Part shown: piece by piece, positions 27,990-37,619 of the stretch
Layout: the number at the start of each line of letters is the position of its first letter
Position numbering within the stretch: the stretch's first letter is position 1
DNA from: Herbivorax alkaliphila
GTDB taxonomy: Bacteria; Bacillota; Clostridia; Acetivibrionales; Acetivibrionaceae
Length of the DNA stretch: 64,000 nt
Assembly: GCF_030848475.1 (NCBI RefSeq)
Contig: NZ_JAVDDS010000018.1
Span: 1 to 64,000, forward strand
Reading direction: 5' to 3'
Translations under genes and position numbers: made by a program
The notes under the pieces: generated by a model
The model's input: the letters and a program-made list of their open reading frames with translations, nothing else
Database searches by the model: none
What the model was told of the DNA's origin: nothing

Positions 27990-28216
27990 GTTTGAACCCG
28001 TTAGATAAGGTTTAGCCTGAAATGTTCGAAGTAGACTATTATTTTGAACCTACATTTGACGTAAGGGAGTCTGGAGTTTAAAAGTGTATGTCAGGCCCTA
28101 AGATAATACCGACTTATGCCATGAGGCATGAGCAACGGCAAGGGAAGGCAGAAACTTTTAACAGGACACCCACCTGGTTTAGGCTAGGTGTCGAAAAATA
28201 GGGAAACGGCATTTTG
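27990..28216 (+). ncRNA. Structured RNA, possibly 6S RNA
   Basis: About 227 bases without a coding frame lie between a promoter (TTGAAA 27958-27963, TATAAT 27982-27987) and a terminator at 28231. The RNA can fold into one long rod. CCGTT near the 5' end pairs with AACGG near the 3' end. GTTTAAAAG pairs with CTTTTAAC, CCCT with AGGG, and ATGCC-ATGA-GGCAT forms the tip. A side hairpin GACACC/GGTGTC containing CACCCACCT sits on the 3' side. A rod with a 3'-side bubble hairpin is the 6S plan. An AAATGT/ACATTT hairpin on the 5' side is less usual. Another clostridial RNA such as raiA is possible. Confidence 0.5.
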
Positions 28217-28230
28217 GGTATTAATTAATA

Positions 28231-28265
28231 AAAGAAAGCCTACCATTATTTGGAGGCTTTCTTTT
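28231..28265. terminator. Terminator after the structured RNA
   Basis: AAAGAAAGCCT and AGGCTTTCTTT form an 11-base stem around ACCATTATTTGG, followed by T residues. It can also serve the convergent holin-like gene. Confidence 0.85.
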
Positions 28266-28313
28266 ATCTTACTCTAAGACTTCATCTTCTATAAGGTGGG
28301 GTTCTTTATAAAT

Positions 28314-28679
28314 CTACATGGTTTTAGCTGGTATAACAGCATCAATAATACCATAAATTAAGGCACCAATTACTGCGCCCCAAAATGAAACTACAAATCC
28401 AGAAACAAAATACTGAGTAGCATAAATTATTGCTGCAGCCAGTATAAAGCCTGTAATTCCTCTTCCAAAAGGCGTTGCGTCTACACCAAGTATTTTTGTT
28501 GCCAGATAATCTATACCTGCTAGAACAAATCCACCTATAATAAGCGGCCAAAATCCTGTTATTGTCAAACCTTGAGTCATATAAGATGTAATTGCCAATA
28601 CAACTGTACCTACAACAACTCTTATTATAAAATGTGTAATATTAAAAGTTTCTGCTCGTGCATTATTTAAATTTGCCAC
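28314..28679 (-). CDS. Phage-holin-family-4-like membrane protein
   Basis: This protein of about 121 residues has four membrane helices with motifs TQGLTITGFWPLIIGG and VSFWGAVIGALIYGIID. It matches the PF04020 'phage holin family' group of chromosomal membrane proteins. Despite the name, most members are not phage lysis proteins, and their role is unknown. GTG 28679 follows AAAGGAAG at proper spacing and is preferred to TTG 28697, which overlaps the ribosome site. Confidence 0.8.
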   Translation of the reverse strand: MANLNNARAETFNITHFIIRVVVGTVVLAITSYMTQGLTITGFWPLIIGGFVLAGIDYLATKILGVDATPFGRGITGFILAAAIIYATQYFVSGFVVSFWGAVIGALIYGIIDAVIPAKTM

Positions 28680-29036
28680 AAAATCACTTCCTTTCAAATG
28701 AGTAAATAATTTTAAAAGCTTAAAATTTGTGAGCCTTTATCAATATTATTATTGATTAATATTATTATAATTATTCAAATTGTATAAATAGCAATATCCA
28801 AATAAAGCCAAAGAAAAATATTTCAAAAACTTTAGTTTGTGGAATATTTTTCTTTACATAAATGACATGTACTCTGTATAAATGGGTGCATATTAGTAAA
28901 GTGAATGAAAATATAGAAGAAATATTGTTCTCCACCTTAATATATAATACACCTGTATAAATAACAGTATTTAAATATAATAATAACTATGATAAAATGG
29001 AAAAAGTGAACGAGTGATGAGAGGAGAAGATAAAAA
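28680..29036. other. Intergenic region with a 13-base inverted repeat and a repeat-family fragment
   Basis: AAAGAAAAATATT-type arms at 28810-28822 and 28843-28855 are exact complements. The sequence from about 28885 (GGGTGCATATTAGTAAAGTG) is a diverged copy of a repeat seen at 30588, 38757 and 51440. No gene is supported here. The ribosome site for gltX, GAGAGGAGA, is at the right end. Confidence 0.5.
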
Positions 29037-30494
29037 ATGATAAAAGTTAGATTTGCTCCGAGTCCAACAGGGCATTTACATATTGGAGGAGCTAGAACAG
29101 CATTATTTAATTATTTATTTGCAAAGAGAAATAATGGGAAATTTTTAGTTCGAATAGAGGACACTGATTTGGCAAGATCTTCAACTGAATCAGAGCAGGT
29201 TATAATAAATGATTTAAAGTGGTTGGGAATTAATTGGGATGAAGGTATAGATTCAGGGGGAGAAAATGGACCGTATAGGTCCACAGAAAGAAGAGAGATA
29301 TACAAAAAATATATAGACAGGCTTTTAGAAGAAGATAAGGCATACTATTGCTATTGTACCCAAGAAGAGCTGGAAGAGGAAAGAAAGCTTCTTGAGCAAA
29401 AAAATTCAGATATGCTTGGGTATTCAGGTAAGTGTAGAAATCTTACTGAAGATGATATAAAAAGATATGAAAAAGAAGGTAGAAAACCTACTATAAGATT
29501 AAAAGTTCCAAAGGATGAAATTATAAAAATAGATGACAAGGTAAGGGGACATGTTGAGTTTGACAGTAATGGAGTAGGAGACTTTATAATTGTAAAATCT
29601 GATGGTATCCCAGTGTATAATTTTGCAGTTACAATTGATGATTACCTTATGGGTATAACTCATGTAATAAGGGCTGAGGAGCATCTTTCCAACACGCCGC
29701 GTCAAATTCTAATATACGATGCTTTAGGGCTTGAAAAACCTCAATTTGCACATGTATCACTGATTTTAGGGCATGACAGAACTAAAATGAGTAAGAGGCA
29801 TGGAGCTACATGGGTCGAACAATACAGGGATTTAGGATATCTACCAGAGGCAATTGTGAATTTTCTTGCACTTATGGGGTGGTCTCCTGAAACTGAGGAA
29901 GAGTTTTTCACAATTGATGAATTGATATCTCAGTTTTCCCTTGACAGAGTATCTAAAAACCCAGCGGTTTTTGATAATGAAAAACTCAATTGGATGAACT
30001 CACAGTATATAAAAGAGGCATCCCTTGAAAGAATAACTGATATGGCTGTACCGCACCTTAAAAAGGCGGAGTTGATAGATGAAGATATTGACCAAAAGAC
30101 ATATGAATGGATTAAAAAGATGGTTAAGTCTGTAAAGCACAGTTTGGAGTATGTAGGGCAGATTGGAGAAAAAGTAAGTGTGTTTTTTGATGATGAAATA
30201 TCTCCAGAAGACGAAAAAACTCTAGAGATACTAAAGGGAGAGCAGGTTCCTCAATTGATGGATGCATTAATTTTAAAAGTTAATGAAGCAGAGGTTATAG
30301 ATGAGGAATTTGGAAATAATATATTTAAAGTAATTAAAAAGGAAACAGGTATAAAGGGGAAAAATCTATTTATGCCTATTCGTGTAATGCTGACGGGTCA
30401 AATGCATGGCCCGGAGTTGTTTGACATAATACCTGTTTTGGGCAGAGAAAAAATAGTTAAGCGTGTAAATTGGATTAGGGATAAATTTTTATAA
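29037..30494 (+). CDS. gltX: Glutamyl-tRNA synthetase
   Basis: This 485-residue class I synthetase charges tRNA-Glu, and in bacteria without glutaminyl-tRNA synthetase also tRNA-Gln. The HIGH motif appears as HIGG in FAPSPTGHLHIGGART (residues 6-21), and the KMSKS loop as KMSKRHG near 243. The length is typical. The ATG is preceded by GAGAGGAGA. A clear terminator follows, so gltX is separate from the cysE operon. Confidence 0.96.
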   Translation: MIKVRFAPSPTGHLHIGGARTALFNYLFAKRNNGKFLVRIEDTDLARSSTESEQVIINDLKWLGINWDEGIDSGGENGPYRSTERREIYKKYIDRLLEEDKAYYCYCTQEELEEERKLLEQKNSDMLGYSGKCRNLTEDDIKRYEKEGRKPTIRLKVPKDEIIKIDDKVRGHVEFDSNGVGDFIIVKSDGIPVYNFAVTIDDYLMGITHVIRAEEHLSNTPRQILIYDALGLEKPQFAHVSLILGHDRTKMSKRHGATWVEQYRDLGYLPEAIVNFLALMGWSPETEEEFFTIDELISQFSLDRVSKNPAVFDNEKLNWMNSQYIKEASLERITDMAVPHLKKAELIDEDIDQKTYEWIKKMVKSVKHSLEYVGQIGEKVSVFFDDEISPEDEKTLEILKGEQVPQLMDALILKVNEAEVIDEEFGNNIFKVIKKETGIKGKNLFMPIRVMLTGQMHGPELFDIIPVLGREKIVKRVNWIRDKFL

Positions 30495-30527
30495 AGAGAT
30501 GTTTAAAAATATAAATTATTAAATAAA

Positions 30528-30553
30528 AGACGAGGCAATGGCCTCGTTTTTTT
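30528..30553 (+). terminator. Intrinsic terminator of gltX
   Basis: GACGAGGC and GCCTCGT(T) pair around AATG and are followed by seven T residues. Confidence 0.88.
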
Positions 30554-30699
30554 ATTATATACACTCATCGATTTGGGTGCATGTTATTTATGTGAATGAA
30601 AATATGGAAGAAACTTTGCCCAGCAAAGCAATATGGTCATCGATTTTTTATCTATTTACTTTGTGCAATGATTTTGATAAAATAATATAAAAGTAAGTT

Positions 30700-30947
30700 A
30701 AAGATGATGATTTAAGTAGAGTATCTCATTATAACCTTGTAAGAGAGAAACTGTCAGAGGCTGGGAGCAGTTTTAAGGCAATGTTTGGGTGAAGTGCACT
30801 TAAGGAGTTGGAAAGCTGAAGCTTTTATTAATAAAGTAGTAGGTTTTCACGGAGTGGCACCGTTATTGCTTTTGAAGATGGATTATTCCAATTAGAGTGG
30901 AACCGCGGTTAACCACGCCTCTAAACTATAGAGGGGTGGTTTTTTTG
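30700..30947 (+). promoter_or_regulatory. T-box leader (cysteine) before cysE-cysS
   Basis: The T-box core AGAGTGGAACCGCGG is at 30894-30908. It is followed by an intrinsic terminator (ACCAC..CCTCT pairing with AGAGGGGTGGT, 30912-30940) and a T-run. Upstream is a stem I-like region. TGC at 30795-30797, in GAAGTGCACTT, is a suitable cysteine specifier, which agrees with the genes controlled. Uncharged tRNA-Cys should pair with the GG of the core and favour read-through. A plausible promoter is TTTACT-17-TAAAAT at 30655-30683. Confidence 0.9.
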
Positions 30948-30997
30948 ATAATAGTATAGTGAAATTATTCATATAATAGATAATCTATTAGAAATAA

Positions 30998-31060
30998 CGT
31001 CGTGTTCTCAAGGGCAAAATCTTGACGAATTAACAGATTGTGGGCGTTGAGAATACGATG
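30998..31060 (+). repeat. 14-base imperfect inverted repeat between T-box and cysE
   Basis: The arm CGTCGTGTTCTCAA (30998-31011) pairs with TTGAGAATACGATG (31047-31060) apart from two G-T pairs. It lies after the T-box terminator and 32 bases before cysE, so it would fold in the 5' end of the read-through mRNA. Its role is unknown. Confidence 0.5.
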
Positions 31061-31092
31061 TAATATAAGTTAGAATGTGAGAGGTTTTATTT

Positions 31093-31827
31093 ATGTTTAA
31101 AAGATTTATTGAAGATGCAAGGCTGATTTCTAAAAGAGATCCAGCGTCAAAGGGAATTATTGAAGTTATGATACTTTATGCAGGGTTTCATGCTGTGTGT
31201 TTTCACAGAGTTGCCCATTGGTTTTATTGTAAAAAATTATTTTTTATTGCTCGTTTTATTTCCCAAATTAGCAGGTTTTTAACTGGTGTAGAAATACATC
31301 CTGGTGCAAAAATAGGAAAGGGACTTTTTATAGACCATGGAATGGGAATTGTTATAGGAGAGACGGCAGAAATAGGTGATAATTGTACTATATATCACAA
31401 TGCGACTCTTGGCGGAACAGGAAAAGATACTGGCAAGAGACATCCTACAGTAGGCAATAATGTACTTATAAGCACAGGAGCAAAGATACTAGGGCCCTTT
31501 AAAGTTGGGGACAATTCAAGAATAGGTGCTAATTCTGTAGTTTTAGATGAAGTGGAACCAAATACTACAGTGGTTGGTGTGCCAGGAAAAGCTGTAAAGA
31601 GAGGGGATAGGAAAATTGTACCTTCAGTTGAGCTTGACCAGATACATATAGGTGATCCAGTGGCTCAAGAGTTGTGCAAGCTTCTTAGAAAGCTTGAGAA
31701 TTTAGAGAAACAATTGTCAGAAAAACATGGAATTGATATGGATGATGGAACACTTAAATTGTCTAAAAAAATATTGAAAAAAGAGTGTGACGAAAATGGG
31801 GAAGGAGATAAAAATGAAAATTTATAA
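31093..31827 (+). CDS. cysE: Serine O-acetyltransferase
   Basis: This 244-residue enzyme makes O-acetylserine, the first step of cysteine synthesis. It has the SATase N-terminal helices ([18 protein letters not shown]) and a left-handed beta-helix of hexapeptide repeats: [51 protein letters not shown]. The length fits the short gram-positive form (EpsC/CysE). It overlaps cysS by 14 bases and is controlled by the T-box upstream. Confidence 0.93.
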   Translation: MFKRFIEDARLISKRDPASKGIIEVMILYAGFHAVCFHRVAHWFYCKKLFFIARFISQISRFLTGVEIHPGAKIGKGLFIDHGMGIVIGETAEIGDNCTIYHNATLGGTGKDTGKRHPTVGNNVLISTGAKILGPFKVGDNSRIGANSVVLDEVEPNTTVVGVPGKAVKRGDRKIVPSVELDQIHIGDPVAQELCKLLRKLENLEKQLSEKHGIDMDDGTLKLSKKILKKECDENGEGDKNENL

Positions 31828-33214
31828 TACACTGACAAGAAAAAAAGAGGATTTTAAACCTATTGATGAAAAACAAGTTAAAATGTATTCCTGTGGGCCA
31901 ACAGTATACAATTATTTTCATATTGGAAATGCAAGACCTTTTATTGTGTTTGACACATTAAGGAGGTATCTTGAATTTAAAGGATATAACGTAAACTTTG
32001 TCCAAAACTTTACCGACATTGATGATAAACTGATAAAAAGAGCAAATGAAGAGGGAACAACGGTAAAGGAACTTGCTCAAAAATACATTGATGAATATTT
32101 TAAAGATGCAAAGGGGCTTGGTATTAATGAGGCTACCGTTCATCCTAAAGCTACAGAAAATATAGATGCAATAATAGAAATTATAAAAAAACTTGAAGAC
32201 AAAGGTTTTGCATATAGTGTAGATGGAGAGGTATATTTTGACACTCAAAAATTCAAAGAATATGGAAAATTATCTCATCAGTCAATAGAAGACCTTGAAC
32301 TTGGATCTAGAATAGGGGTTGATTCTAGAAAAAGAGATGCCATGGACTTTGTATTGTGGAAAAACAGCAAGCCTGGGGAGCCTTATTGGGAAAGTCCTTG
32401 GGGAAAGGGAAGACCAGGATGGCATATTGAGTGCTCAGCAATGGCGAACAAATATTTAGGTGATACAATAGATGTACACAGTGGGGGTCAGGATTTAATA
32501 TTTCCCCACCATGAAAATGAAATTGCCCAGAGTGAAGCTGCAAATGGAAAACCTTTTGCAAAGTATTGGGTTCACAATGGATTTATAAATGTGGACAATG
32601 AAAAAATGTCTAAGTCTGCAGGAAACTTCTTTACAGTAAGAGATATTGTACAAAAGTTTGACTATGAAGTAATAAGGTTTTTTATGCTTTCTGCTCATTA
32701 CAGAAGCCCAATAAATTTTAGTGAAAAACTTTTGGAGCAATCTAAAAATGGATTGGAAAGAATTTATAACTGTATTGATAATTTAGAATATTTAAGAGAA
32801 AATGCAGAAAGTTTAAAAGTATCTGATCCTGAAAGAGAAACTGAGAAAGCATTTGAGAGTTTAAAGGACAAGTTTATAAAAGCTATGGACGATGACCTTA
32901 ATACAGCTGATGCAATTGCTGCAATTTTTGATATGGTAAAAGAAATCAATTCAAGTATTAATTCTAATTCGTCTAGGGAAATAATAGAGGCAGCATATTC
33001 TCACTTAAATGAATTGGGAAAAGTTTTAGGAATAGGGTTAAAGAAAAAAGAGAAAAGTATTGATGGGGAAATTCAAGAACTAATTGAAAAAAGACAGCAG
33101 GCAAGAAAAGAGAAAAACTGGGGAAAGGCTGATGAAATAAGGGATAAATTAAAATCTATGGGAATTACCTTAGAGGACACTCCGCAGGGAGTGAAAGTAG
33201 TGTATAATAAATGA
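31814..33214 (+). CDS. cysS: Cysteinyl-tRNA synthetase
   Basis: This 466-residue class I synthetase has the zinc-site start [16 protein letters not shown] (HIGH motif as HIGN), [21 protein letters not shown] and the KMSKS loop in [11 protein letters not shown]. The ATG at 31814 follows AAGGAGAT and is chosen over the upstream frame start at 31787. Overlap with cysE ties supply of cysteine to its charging, under one tRNA-sensing leader. Confidence 0.95.
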   Translation: MKIYNTLTRKKEDFKPIDEKQVKMYSCGPTVYNYFHIGNARPFIVFDTLRRYLEFKGYNVNFVQNFTDIDDKLIKRANEEGTTVKELAQKYIDEYFKDAKGLGINEATVHPKATENIDAIIEIIKKLEDKGFAYSVDGEVYFDTQKFKEYGKLSHQSIEDLELGSRIGVDSRKRDAMDFVLWKNSKPGEPYWESPWGKGRPGWHIECSAMANKYLGDTIDVHSGGQDLIFPHHENEIAQSEAANGKPFAKYWVHNGFINVDNEKMSKSAGNFFTVRDIVQKFDYEVIRFFMLSAHYRSPINFSEKLLEQSKNGLERIYNCIDNLEYLRENAESLKVSDPERETEKAFESLKDKFIKAMDDDLNTADAIAAIFDMVKEINSSINSNSSREIIEAAYSHLNELGKVLGIGLKKKEKSIDGEIQELIEKRQQARKEKNWGKADEIRDKLKSMGITLEDTPQGVKVVYNK

Positions 33215-33289
33215 GGGAGGTTTACTTAAAGCCATTGATAGTATATAATACAGATAATAAAAAAATTTTATTTTGTTAGAAGGTAAAAA

Positions 33290-33715
33290 ATGATTGAAAA
33301 AAAATACAATGGCTTTTTAGATAAGTTTGAATTTAAAGAAAGTGCAATAAACAGTTTATCTCCTTTAGCACTGGCATATATAGGTGATTCTGTGTATGAG
33401 GTTTTTGTGCGTACATTTTTAGTAAGCAAAGGAAATGTTCCTGTGCACCTACTCCATAAAAAATCTATTAATTATGTGAAGGCAAAGGCTCAATCAGATA
33501 TACTACACAGGATAAAGGAGTCTTTAAATGATGAAGAGCTTAATATTGTAAGACGTGGGAGAAATTCAAAATCAGGAACCATTCCTAAAAATGCCAATGT
33601 AACTGATTACAAATATGCTACAGGTTTTGAAGCCCTGATAGGATATTTATATTTGAAAAAAAATTATAATCGTTTAATGCATATACTTGAAATAGCCGTT
33701 TTAGAAGGTAAATAA
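33290..33715 (+). CDS. mrnC: Mini-ribonuclease III
   Basis: This 141-residue protein is an RNase III catalytic domain without the double-stranded-RNA-binding domain. It has LALAYIGDSVYEVFVRTFL (with the acidic catalytic residues), a RGRNSKSGTIPKNA loop and TGFEALIGYLYL. In Bacillus, MrnC trims 23S rRNA ends. The order cysS-mrnC-rlmB is the classic Firmicutes one, which supports the call. Confidence 0.93.
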   Translation: MIEKKYNGFLDKFEFKESAINSLSPLALAYIGDSVYEVFVRTFLVSKGNVPVHLLHKKSINYVKAKAQSDILHRIKESLNDEELNIVRRGRNSKSGTIPKNANVTDYKYATGFEALIGYLYLKKNYNRLMHILEIAVLEGK

Positions 33716-33775
33716 CCTTCTATATTTTTTAAGAAAGTAAATTTAGCAAAATATAGAACAGGTGATAAAAATATT

Positions 33776-34600
33776 ATGGTGAAGAATAAAAAAAATTTAA
33801 ATAGAAAAAAATCTAATAATCAGGACAGAGTGGAAAATTATGATAAAGGCAGAGAGAAAGACTTTGGTGCCGATATACTGGAAGGAAGAAATTCTGTTTT
33901 AGAGGCGATAAAAGCAGATAGAACCATAAATAAGCTTTTAGTTCAAAAAGGAAACAAAGAAGGTTCTATAAAACATATAATTGCCTTGGCAAGAGAAAAA
34001 AAAATTGTAGTACAGGAAACAGACAGGGTGAATTTAGACAAAATTTCTTCTACACATGCCCATCAAGGTGTAATTGCGTATGTTGCCTTTAAGGATTACG
34101 TAGATATTGATGATATTTTAAAGGCAGCACAATTAAAAGAGGAGCATCCTTTTATTGTCATACTTGATGGGATAGAGGACTCATATAATTTAGGATCCAT
34201 TTTAAGGACTGCTAATGCAGTTGGTGTTCATGGAGTGATTATTCCCAAAAGAAGAGCCGTGGGACTTAATGCTGCGGTTTCTAAAGCCTCAGCAGGTGCC
34301 ATCGAATATGTACCGGTAGCACGAGTTACCAACATTGCACAAACTATGGAATATTTAAAAAAGAAAAATATATGGATTGTGGGAACAGATCTTTCTGGAG
34401 AAAAAGCATTTTATCAAAACGATTTAAAAGGGCCTGTTGCATTGGTTTTAGGAAGTGAAGGAGAGGGAATGGGTAAGCTTATTTCTCAAAAATGTGACTT
34501 TGTTGTAAACATACCCATGAAGGGACAGATATCTTCTTTAAATGTAGCTGTGGCAGGAGCGGTAATTATGTATGAGATTGTTAAACAGAGAAATCTTTAA
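33776..34600 (+). CDS. rlmB: 23S rRNA (guanosine-2'-O-)methyltransferase, TrmH family
   Basis: This 274-residue SPOUT methyltransferase has a basic tail (residues 1-35), a substrate-binding domain starting LEGRNSVLEAIKAD, and the knotted catalytic domain. That domain contains LDGIEDSYNLGSILRTANAVG, LVLGSEGEGM and IPMKGQISSLNVAVAG, the three TrmH motifs. It matches RlmB/YacO by sequence and by position after mrnC. The ribosome site is weak (AGGTGA). Confidence 0.92.
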   Translation: MVKNKKNLNRKKSNNQDRVENYDKGREKDFGADILEGRNSVLEAIKADRTINKLLVQKGNKEGSIKHIIALAREKKIVVQETDRVNLDKISSTHAHQGVIAYVAFKDYVDIDDILKAAQLKEEHPFIVILDGIEDSYNLGSILRTANAVGVHGVIIPKRRAVGLNAAVSKASAGAIEYVPVARVTNIAQTMEYLKKKNIWIVGTDLSGEKAFYQNDLKGPVALVLGSEGEGMGKLISQKCDFVVNIPMKGQISSLNVAVAGAVIMYEIVKQRNL

Positions 34601-34947
34601 AAAAAGCTAGTACGCAAGTTAACATTCAGAGGTTTTATGTTTAGTTTCAACTAAAAGTGTGAATTTGAAGTTTTAAAACAAGTGAAAGAATTAATATTGA
34701 GGGGTTAGAGGCCTAAGGGTTTATTTATTGTTTAAGTATAGGTGTATGGAAAGAAATTTTTGATAAGTTATAAATTATCTATACAATAAAAATTAAAAAT
34801 GCCGATAATCATATAGAAGGGTATATTTTAAAAAACTTGACCAGTGGTATAACATATTTTAGCATAAAATTTTAAAAAAGTGAGAAGGCATTGATGAATA
34901 GATACAATAGTTTGGAAATCAAGGCAATAAAAAATAAATATCCATAC
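34601..34947. other. Gene-free stretch before the sigH promoter
   Basis: About 350 bases contain no supported gene. A 24-codon frame at 34894-34968 overlaps the promoter and has only a poor ribosome site. The yacP gene often found between rlmB and sigH is absent. Confidence 0.45.
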
Positions 34948-34976
34948 TTGACACATGAAGTGCTCTAGTGTATAAT
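34948..34976 (+). promoter_or_regulatory. Consensus sigma-A promoter of sigH
   Basis: TTGACA (34948-34953) and TATAAT (34971-34976) are separated by 17 bases, a full consensus. The leader then has a hairpin (GTGAAAAACTG at about 35002 pairing with CAGTTTTTCAT at about 35030) before the TTG start. Confidence 0.85.
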
Positions 34977-35106
34977 GCTTATGGGTGTGTTTTGATTTTA
35001 GGTGAAAAACTGCTGATTCTATTTGTATTCAGTTTTTCATAATAATTCTATTCTGTATATCTAGCCTTAAAACCTTATAGCTAACAAAACAAAAGGGGGC
35101 GTTATT

Positions 35107-35751
35107 TTGAAGTCAAACGCGCAAATGGAAACAGTGAAAATTTTTAGCACTATGCTTGATGAAGAAATAATTGAAGATAGTAGAGCTGGTAATCATAAGG
35201 CCCTCGAGTATTTAATCGATAAGTATAGGGGTTTTGTTCGAGCAAAGGCAAGAACCTACTTTCTTATTGGTGCAGACAGGGAAGATATAATTCAAGAAGG
35301 TATGATAGGTCTCTACAAGGCAATAAGAGATTTTAAAGTGGACAAGCTTTCATCTTTTCGTGCCTTTGCAGAGCTTTGCATAACAAGGCAGATTATAACT
35401 GCAATAAAGACTGCAACAAGACAAAAGCATATTCCATTGAATTCATACGTTTCACTTAATAAGCCTATATTTGATGAGGAATCTGATCGTACACTTATGG
35501 ATGTAATAAGTGAAGAAAATATTAGCGACCCTGAAGAAATGGTTATAAATCGAGAAGAGTTTTCAGGTATTGAGGCAAAAATGGGTGAGGTTCTAAGTGG
35601 CTTAGAATGTGATGTTTTATCATCATATTTACAAGGAAAGTCTTATCAGGAGATTGCCAAAGATTTGGACAGGCATGTAAAGTCTATAGACAATGCATTA
35701 CAGAGAGTAAAACGTAAGTTGGAAAAACATCTTGAAGAAACCAATTCATAG
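35107..35751 (+). CDS. sigH: RNA polymerase sporulation sigma factor SigH
   Basis: This 214-residue sigma-70 factor has region 2 (EYLIDKYRGFVRAKARTYF, DREDIIQEGMIGLYKAIRDF) and region 4 (SYQEIAKDLDRHVKSIDNAL). The sequence and its place after rlmB are those of sigma-H, which turns on early sporulation and transition-phase genes. It starts at TTG after AAAAGGGGG. The usual rpmG-secE-nusG genes do not follow. A convergent gene does. Confidence 0.94.
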   Translation: MKSNAQMETVKIFSTMLDEEIIEDSRAGNHKALEYLIDKYRGFVRAKARTYFLIGADREDIIQEGMIGLYKAIRDFKVDKLSSFRAFAELCITRQIITAIKTATRQKHIPLNSYVSLNKPIFDEESDRTLMDVISEENISDPEEMVINREEFSGIEAKMGEVLSGLECDVLSSYLQGKSYQEIAKDLDRHVKSIDNALQRVKRKLEKHLEETNS

Positions 35752-35914
35752 GTTGCATTTGGTGTATTTTTTATCAAACAATAAAAATATAATTTAAAAA
35801 TTGTAAGAGATAAATTTCTAAAAGTAAATTGAGTATATATAAAATCTTTATAGTAAGGTTTTTGTTGTACAATTTTCTTGTCTAAAGCTGAAATAGGTTT
35901 ATTACAAGAAAAAT

Positions 35915-35949
35915 GGCTGCAAAGGATTTATTTTATAGCCTTTGCAGCC
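35915..35949. terminator. Bidirectional terminator after sigH
   Basis: GGCTGCAAAGG and CCTTTGCAGCC form a perfect 11-base stem with a 13-base loop. It lies between sigH and the convergent cyclophilin gene. Confidence 0.8.
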
Positions 35950-35972
35950 TTAAATTTGCCCTCAATATATTG

Positions 35973-36695
35973 TTATTCAAATTCTTTAATTTCAATGCTT
36001 ATTATTTTTATTTCTTCTTCTGGTCTGTCTCTTCCATCCACCTCAACAGAAGTTATTTCATCTACAACATCTAGACCTTCATAAACCTGTCCAAATACCG
36101 TATGATTGTCATCAAGGTGTGGAGTTCCTCCAACCTGATAGTATTTTTCCAATAATTCCCGGCTGGCTCCAGCCTGTCCAGCAGCTCTTAATGAATCAGC
36201 ACCTACTTCTTTATTTTGTACTATAAAAAATTGACTGTTATTTGTGTTAGGGCCACTGTTTGCCATAGAAAGGGCTCCTCTAAAGTGGCGAATTGAATCG
36301 TCAAACTCATCTTCAAAAGGCTCCCCCCAAATACTCCTTCCACCAGTACCAGTACCTAAAGGATCTCCGCCTTGAATCATAAAATCATCCATTACTCTAT
36401 GGAAAATCAAGTCATCGTAGTATCCATCCTGTGCATGGGTTGTAAAATTTTCAACAGCCATTGGAGCAATGTCGGGAAAAAGTCTAATTTTAATATCCCC
36501 CATACTTGTAGTCATAACGGCAATGGTTTCACCAGGCTGCGGAATCTTAAGCTGCTCAAATTCCATTTTTGGCTCTGTAATGTCTTCTTTACCACCAGCG
36601 TGTTTTTCTAAATCCGAATCACTGAATTTTGAGTCACATGCTGTGCTAAACAAAGTTACCATAATTAAAAAAACAAAAAATATTTTTCTAAACAT
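35973..36695 (-). CDS. Cyclophilin-type peptidyl-prolyl isomerase lipoprotein
   Basis: This protein of about 240 residues begins with a lipoprotein signal ending FSTAC and is likely to sit on the outer face of the membrane. The cyclophilin domain carries FHRVMDDFMIQGGDP, GALSMANSGPNTNNSQFFI and HTVFGQV, with the catalytic Arg, Phe and Gln in place. It should assist folding of exported proteins. ATG 36695 follows GGTGGAGAG, so the seven extra codons to 36716 are not used. Confidence 0.9.
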   Translation of the reverse strand: MFRKIFFVFLIMVTLFSTACDSKFSDSDLEKHAGGKEDITEPKMEFEQLKIPQPGETIAVMTTSMGDIKIRLFPDIAPMAVENFTTHAQDGYYDDLIFHRVMDDFMIQGGDPLGTGTGGRSIWGEPFEDEFDDSIRHFRGALSMANSGPNTNNSQFFIVQNKEVGADSLRAAGQAGASRELLEKYYQVGGTPHLDDNHTVFGQVYEGLDVVDEITSVEVDGRDRPEEEIKIISIEIKEFE

Positions 36696-36810
36696 ATTTC
36701 TCTCCACCTCATACACTGTATTTTATTTTTAATATATTTATATTAAACAGCATTTTAAGGTGTTTTGCAATAAGTTATTTTAAAAATTAAATAATTGTTA
36801 ACACTTTTAA

Positions 36811-37284
36811 TTAAATCATCTTAACAGTTACCCATATCTTAAATACATCTGATAAAAGTATTCTGTCAACTCTGAGCCTGTATTGATCTTTTTCTATAAT
36901 AAAAACGTCTCTATCTACAACTTCTACTAAAAGTTCTAAATCAAGAGAATTAACTTCTTTTCCTAAGACATTTTTATATTGAGTTTTTATATGTTTTTCA
37001 AACTCAATTTTATCAAAAGTATCTTCTTCAATGTCATCGTAAATTAGGTATACTAAAATGTCCTTTACTATAAATTTATCTTTATCCAACTCTTCCAACG
37101 ATTCTTTTAGTTTTTTATATTTTATTTCGCTTTCTTCTATTACATTTTCTAAAGACACAATTTTTTCGTGATAACTGTCAATTCTATAACTAATTAAAGC
37201 GCTCATCACTGTACAGCCAATTAAAATTCCTGTTAGCAAGCCTGCTATAGAGCAAATTAAAAATTTAACTATTACTGTTTTCAT
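36811..37284 (-). CDS. ytrI: YtrI-like sporulation membrane protein
   Basis: This protein of about 157 residues has one N-terminal membrane helix (about 5-28), a coiled stretch (35-65) and a C-terminal domain. It is coupled to ytrH by a four-base ATGA overlap, the arrangement of the ytrH-ytrI pair in Bacillus, whose products support spore cortex assembly. The sequence itself is weakly conserved, so the call leans on position. Confidence 0.7.
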   Translation of the reverse strand: MKTVIVKFLICSIAGLLTGILIGCTVMSALISYRIDSYHEKIVSLENVIEESEIKYKKLKESLEELDKDKFIVKDILVYLIYDDIEEDTFDKIEFEKHIKTQYKNVLGKEVNSLDLELLVEVVDRDVFIIEKDQYRLRVDRILLSDVFKIWVTVKMI

Positions 37285-37619
37285 TTTATCATTGACTCCC
37301 CACATTTTTGAATTAGTCTTATAAACCCATACCCCATATTTGCTCCTAAAACTGCTACAACGACATAAATAGCTTGCTTTAATATTGATTTAATCTCACC
37401 TCTAAATATGCCTTTTTCAATTACTTCGAAGGAAGAAAAAGTTCCACCTAAAGCAACTGCTACAGCCCATATTTTAACTGAACTTGCTATGTTAAACATA
37501 GTCTTTAAAGGTGGGTGGTCATTAATCAGGGCACCTATTCCTGCTAAAAGACTGGCACCAACAATTACCCCAAAGGATATTAAAAAATTGTATATTATAT
37601 TGCTCGGTAATGAAAACAT
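37281..37619 (-). CDS. ytrH: YtrH family sporulation membrane protein
   Basis: This protein of about 112 residues has three predicted membrane helices and the family stretches VIVGASLLAGIGALINDHPP, KIWAVAVALGGTF and FRGEIKSILKQAIYVVVAVLGANMG. YtrH is a sigma-E-dependent sporulation protein. ATG 37619 has GGTGA five bases upstream, and the longer TTG start overlaps that site. Confidence 0.87.
   Translation of the reverse strand: MFSLPSNIIYNFLISFGVIVGASLLAGIGALINDHPPLKTMFNIASSVKIWAVAVALGGTFSSFEVIEKGIFRGEIKSILKQAIYVVVAVLGANMGYGFIRLIQKCGESMIK

Noticed and set aside
28314-28679. Prophage, suggested by the holin-like gene
   Set aside because: The family name is misleading. No phage structural or lysis genes are nearby, and the neighbours are core genes.
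34894-34968. 24-codon frame upstream of sigH
   Set aside because: It overlaps the sigH promoter, has only a poor ribosome site and an ordinary AT-rich composition.
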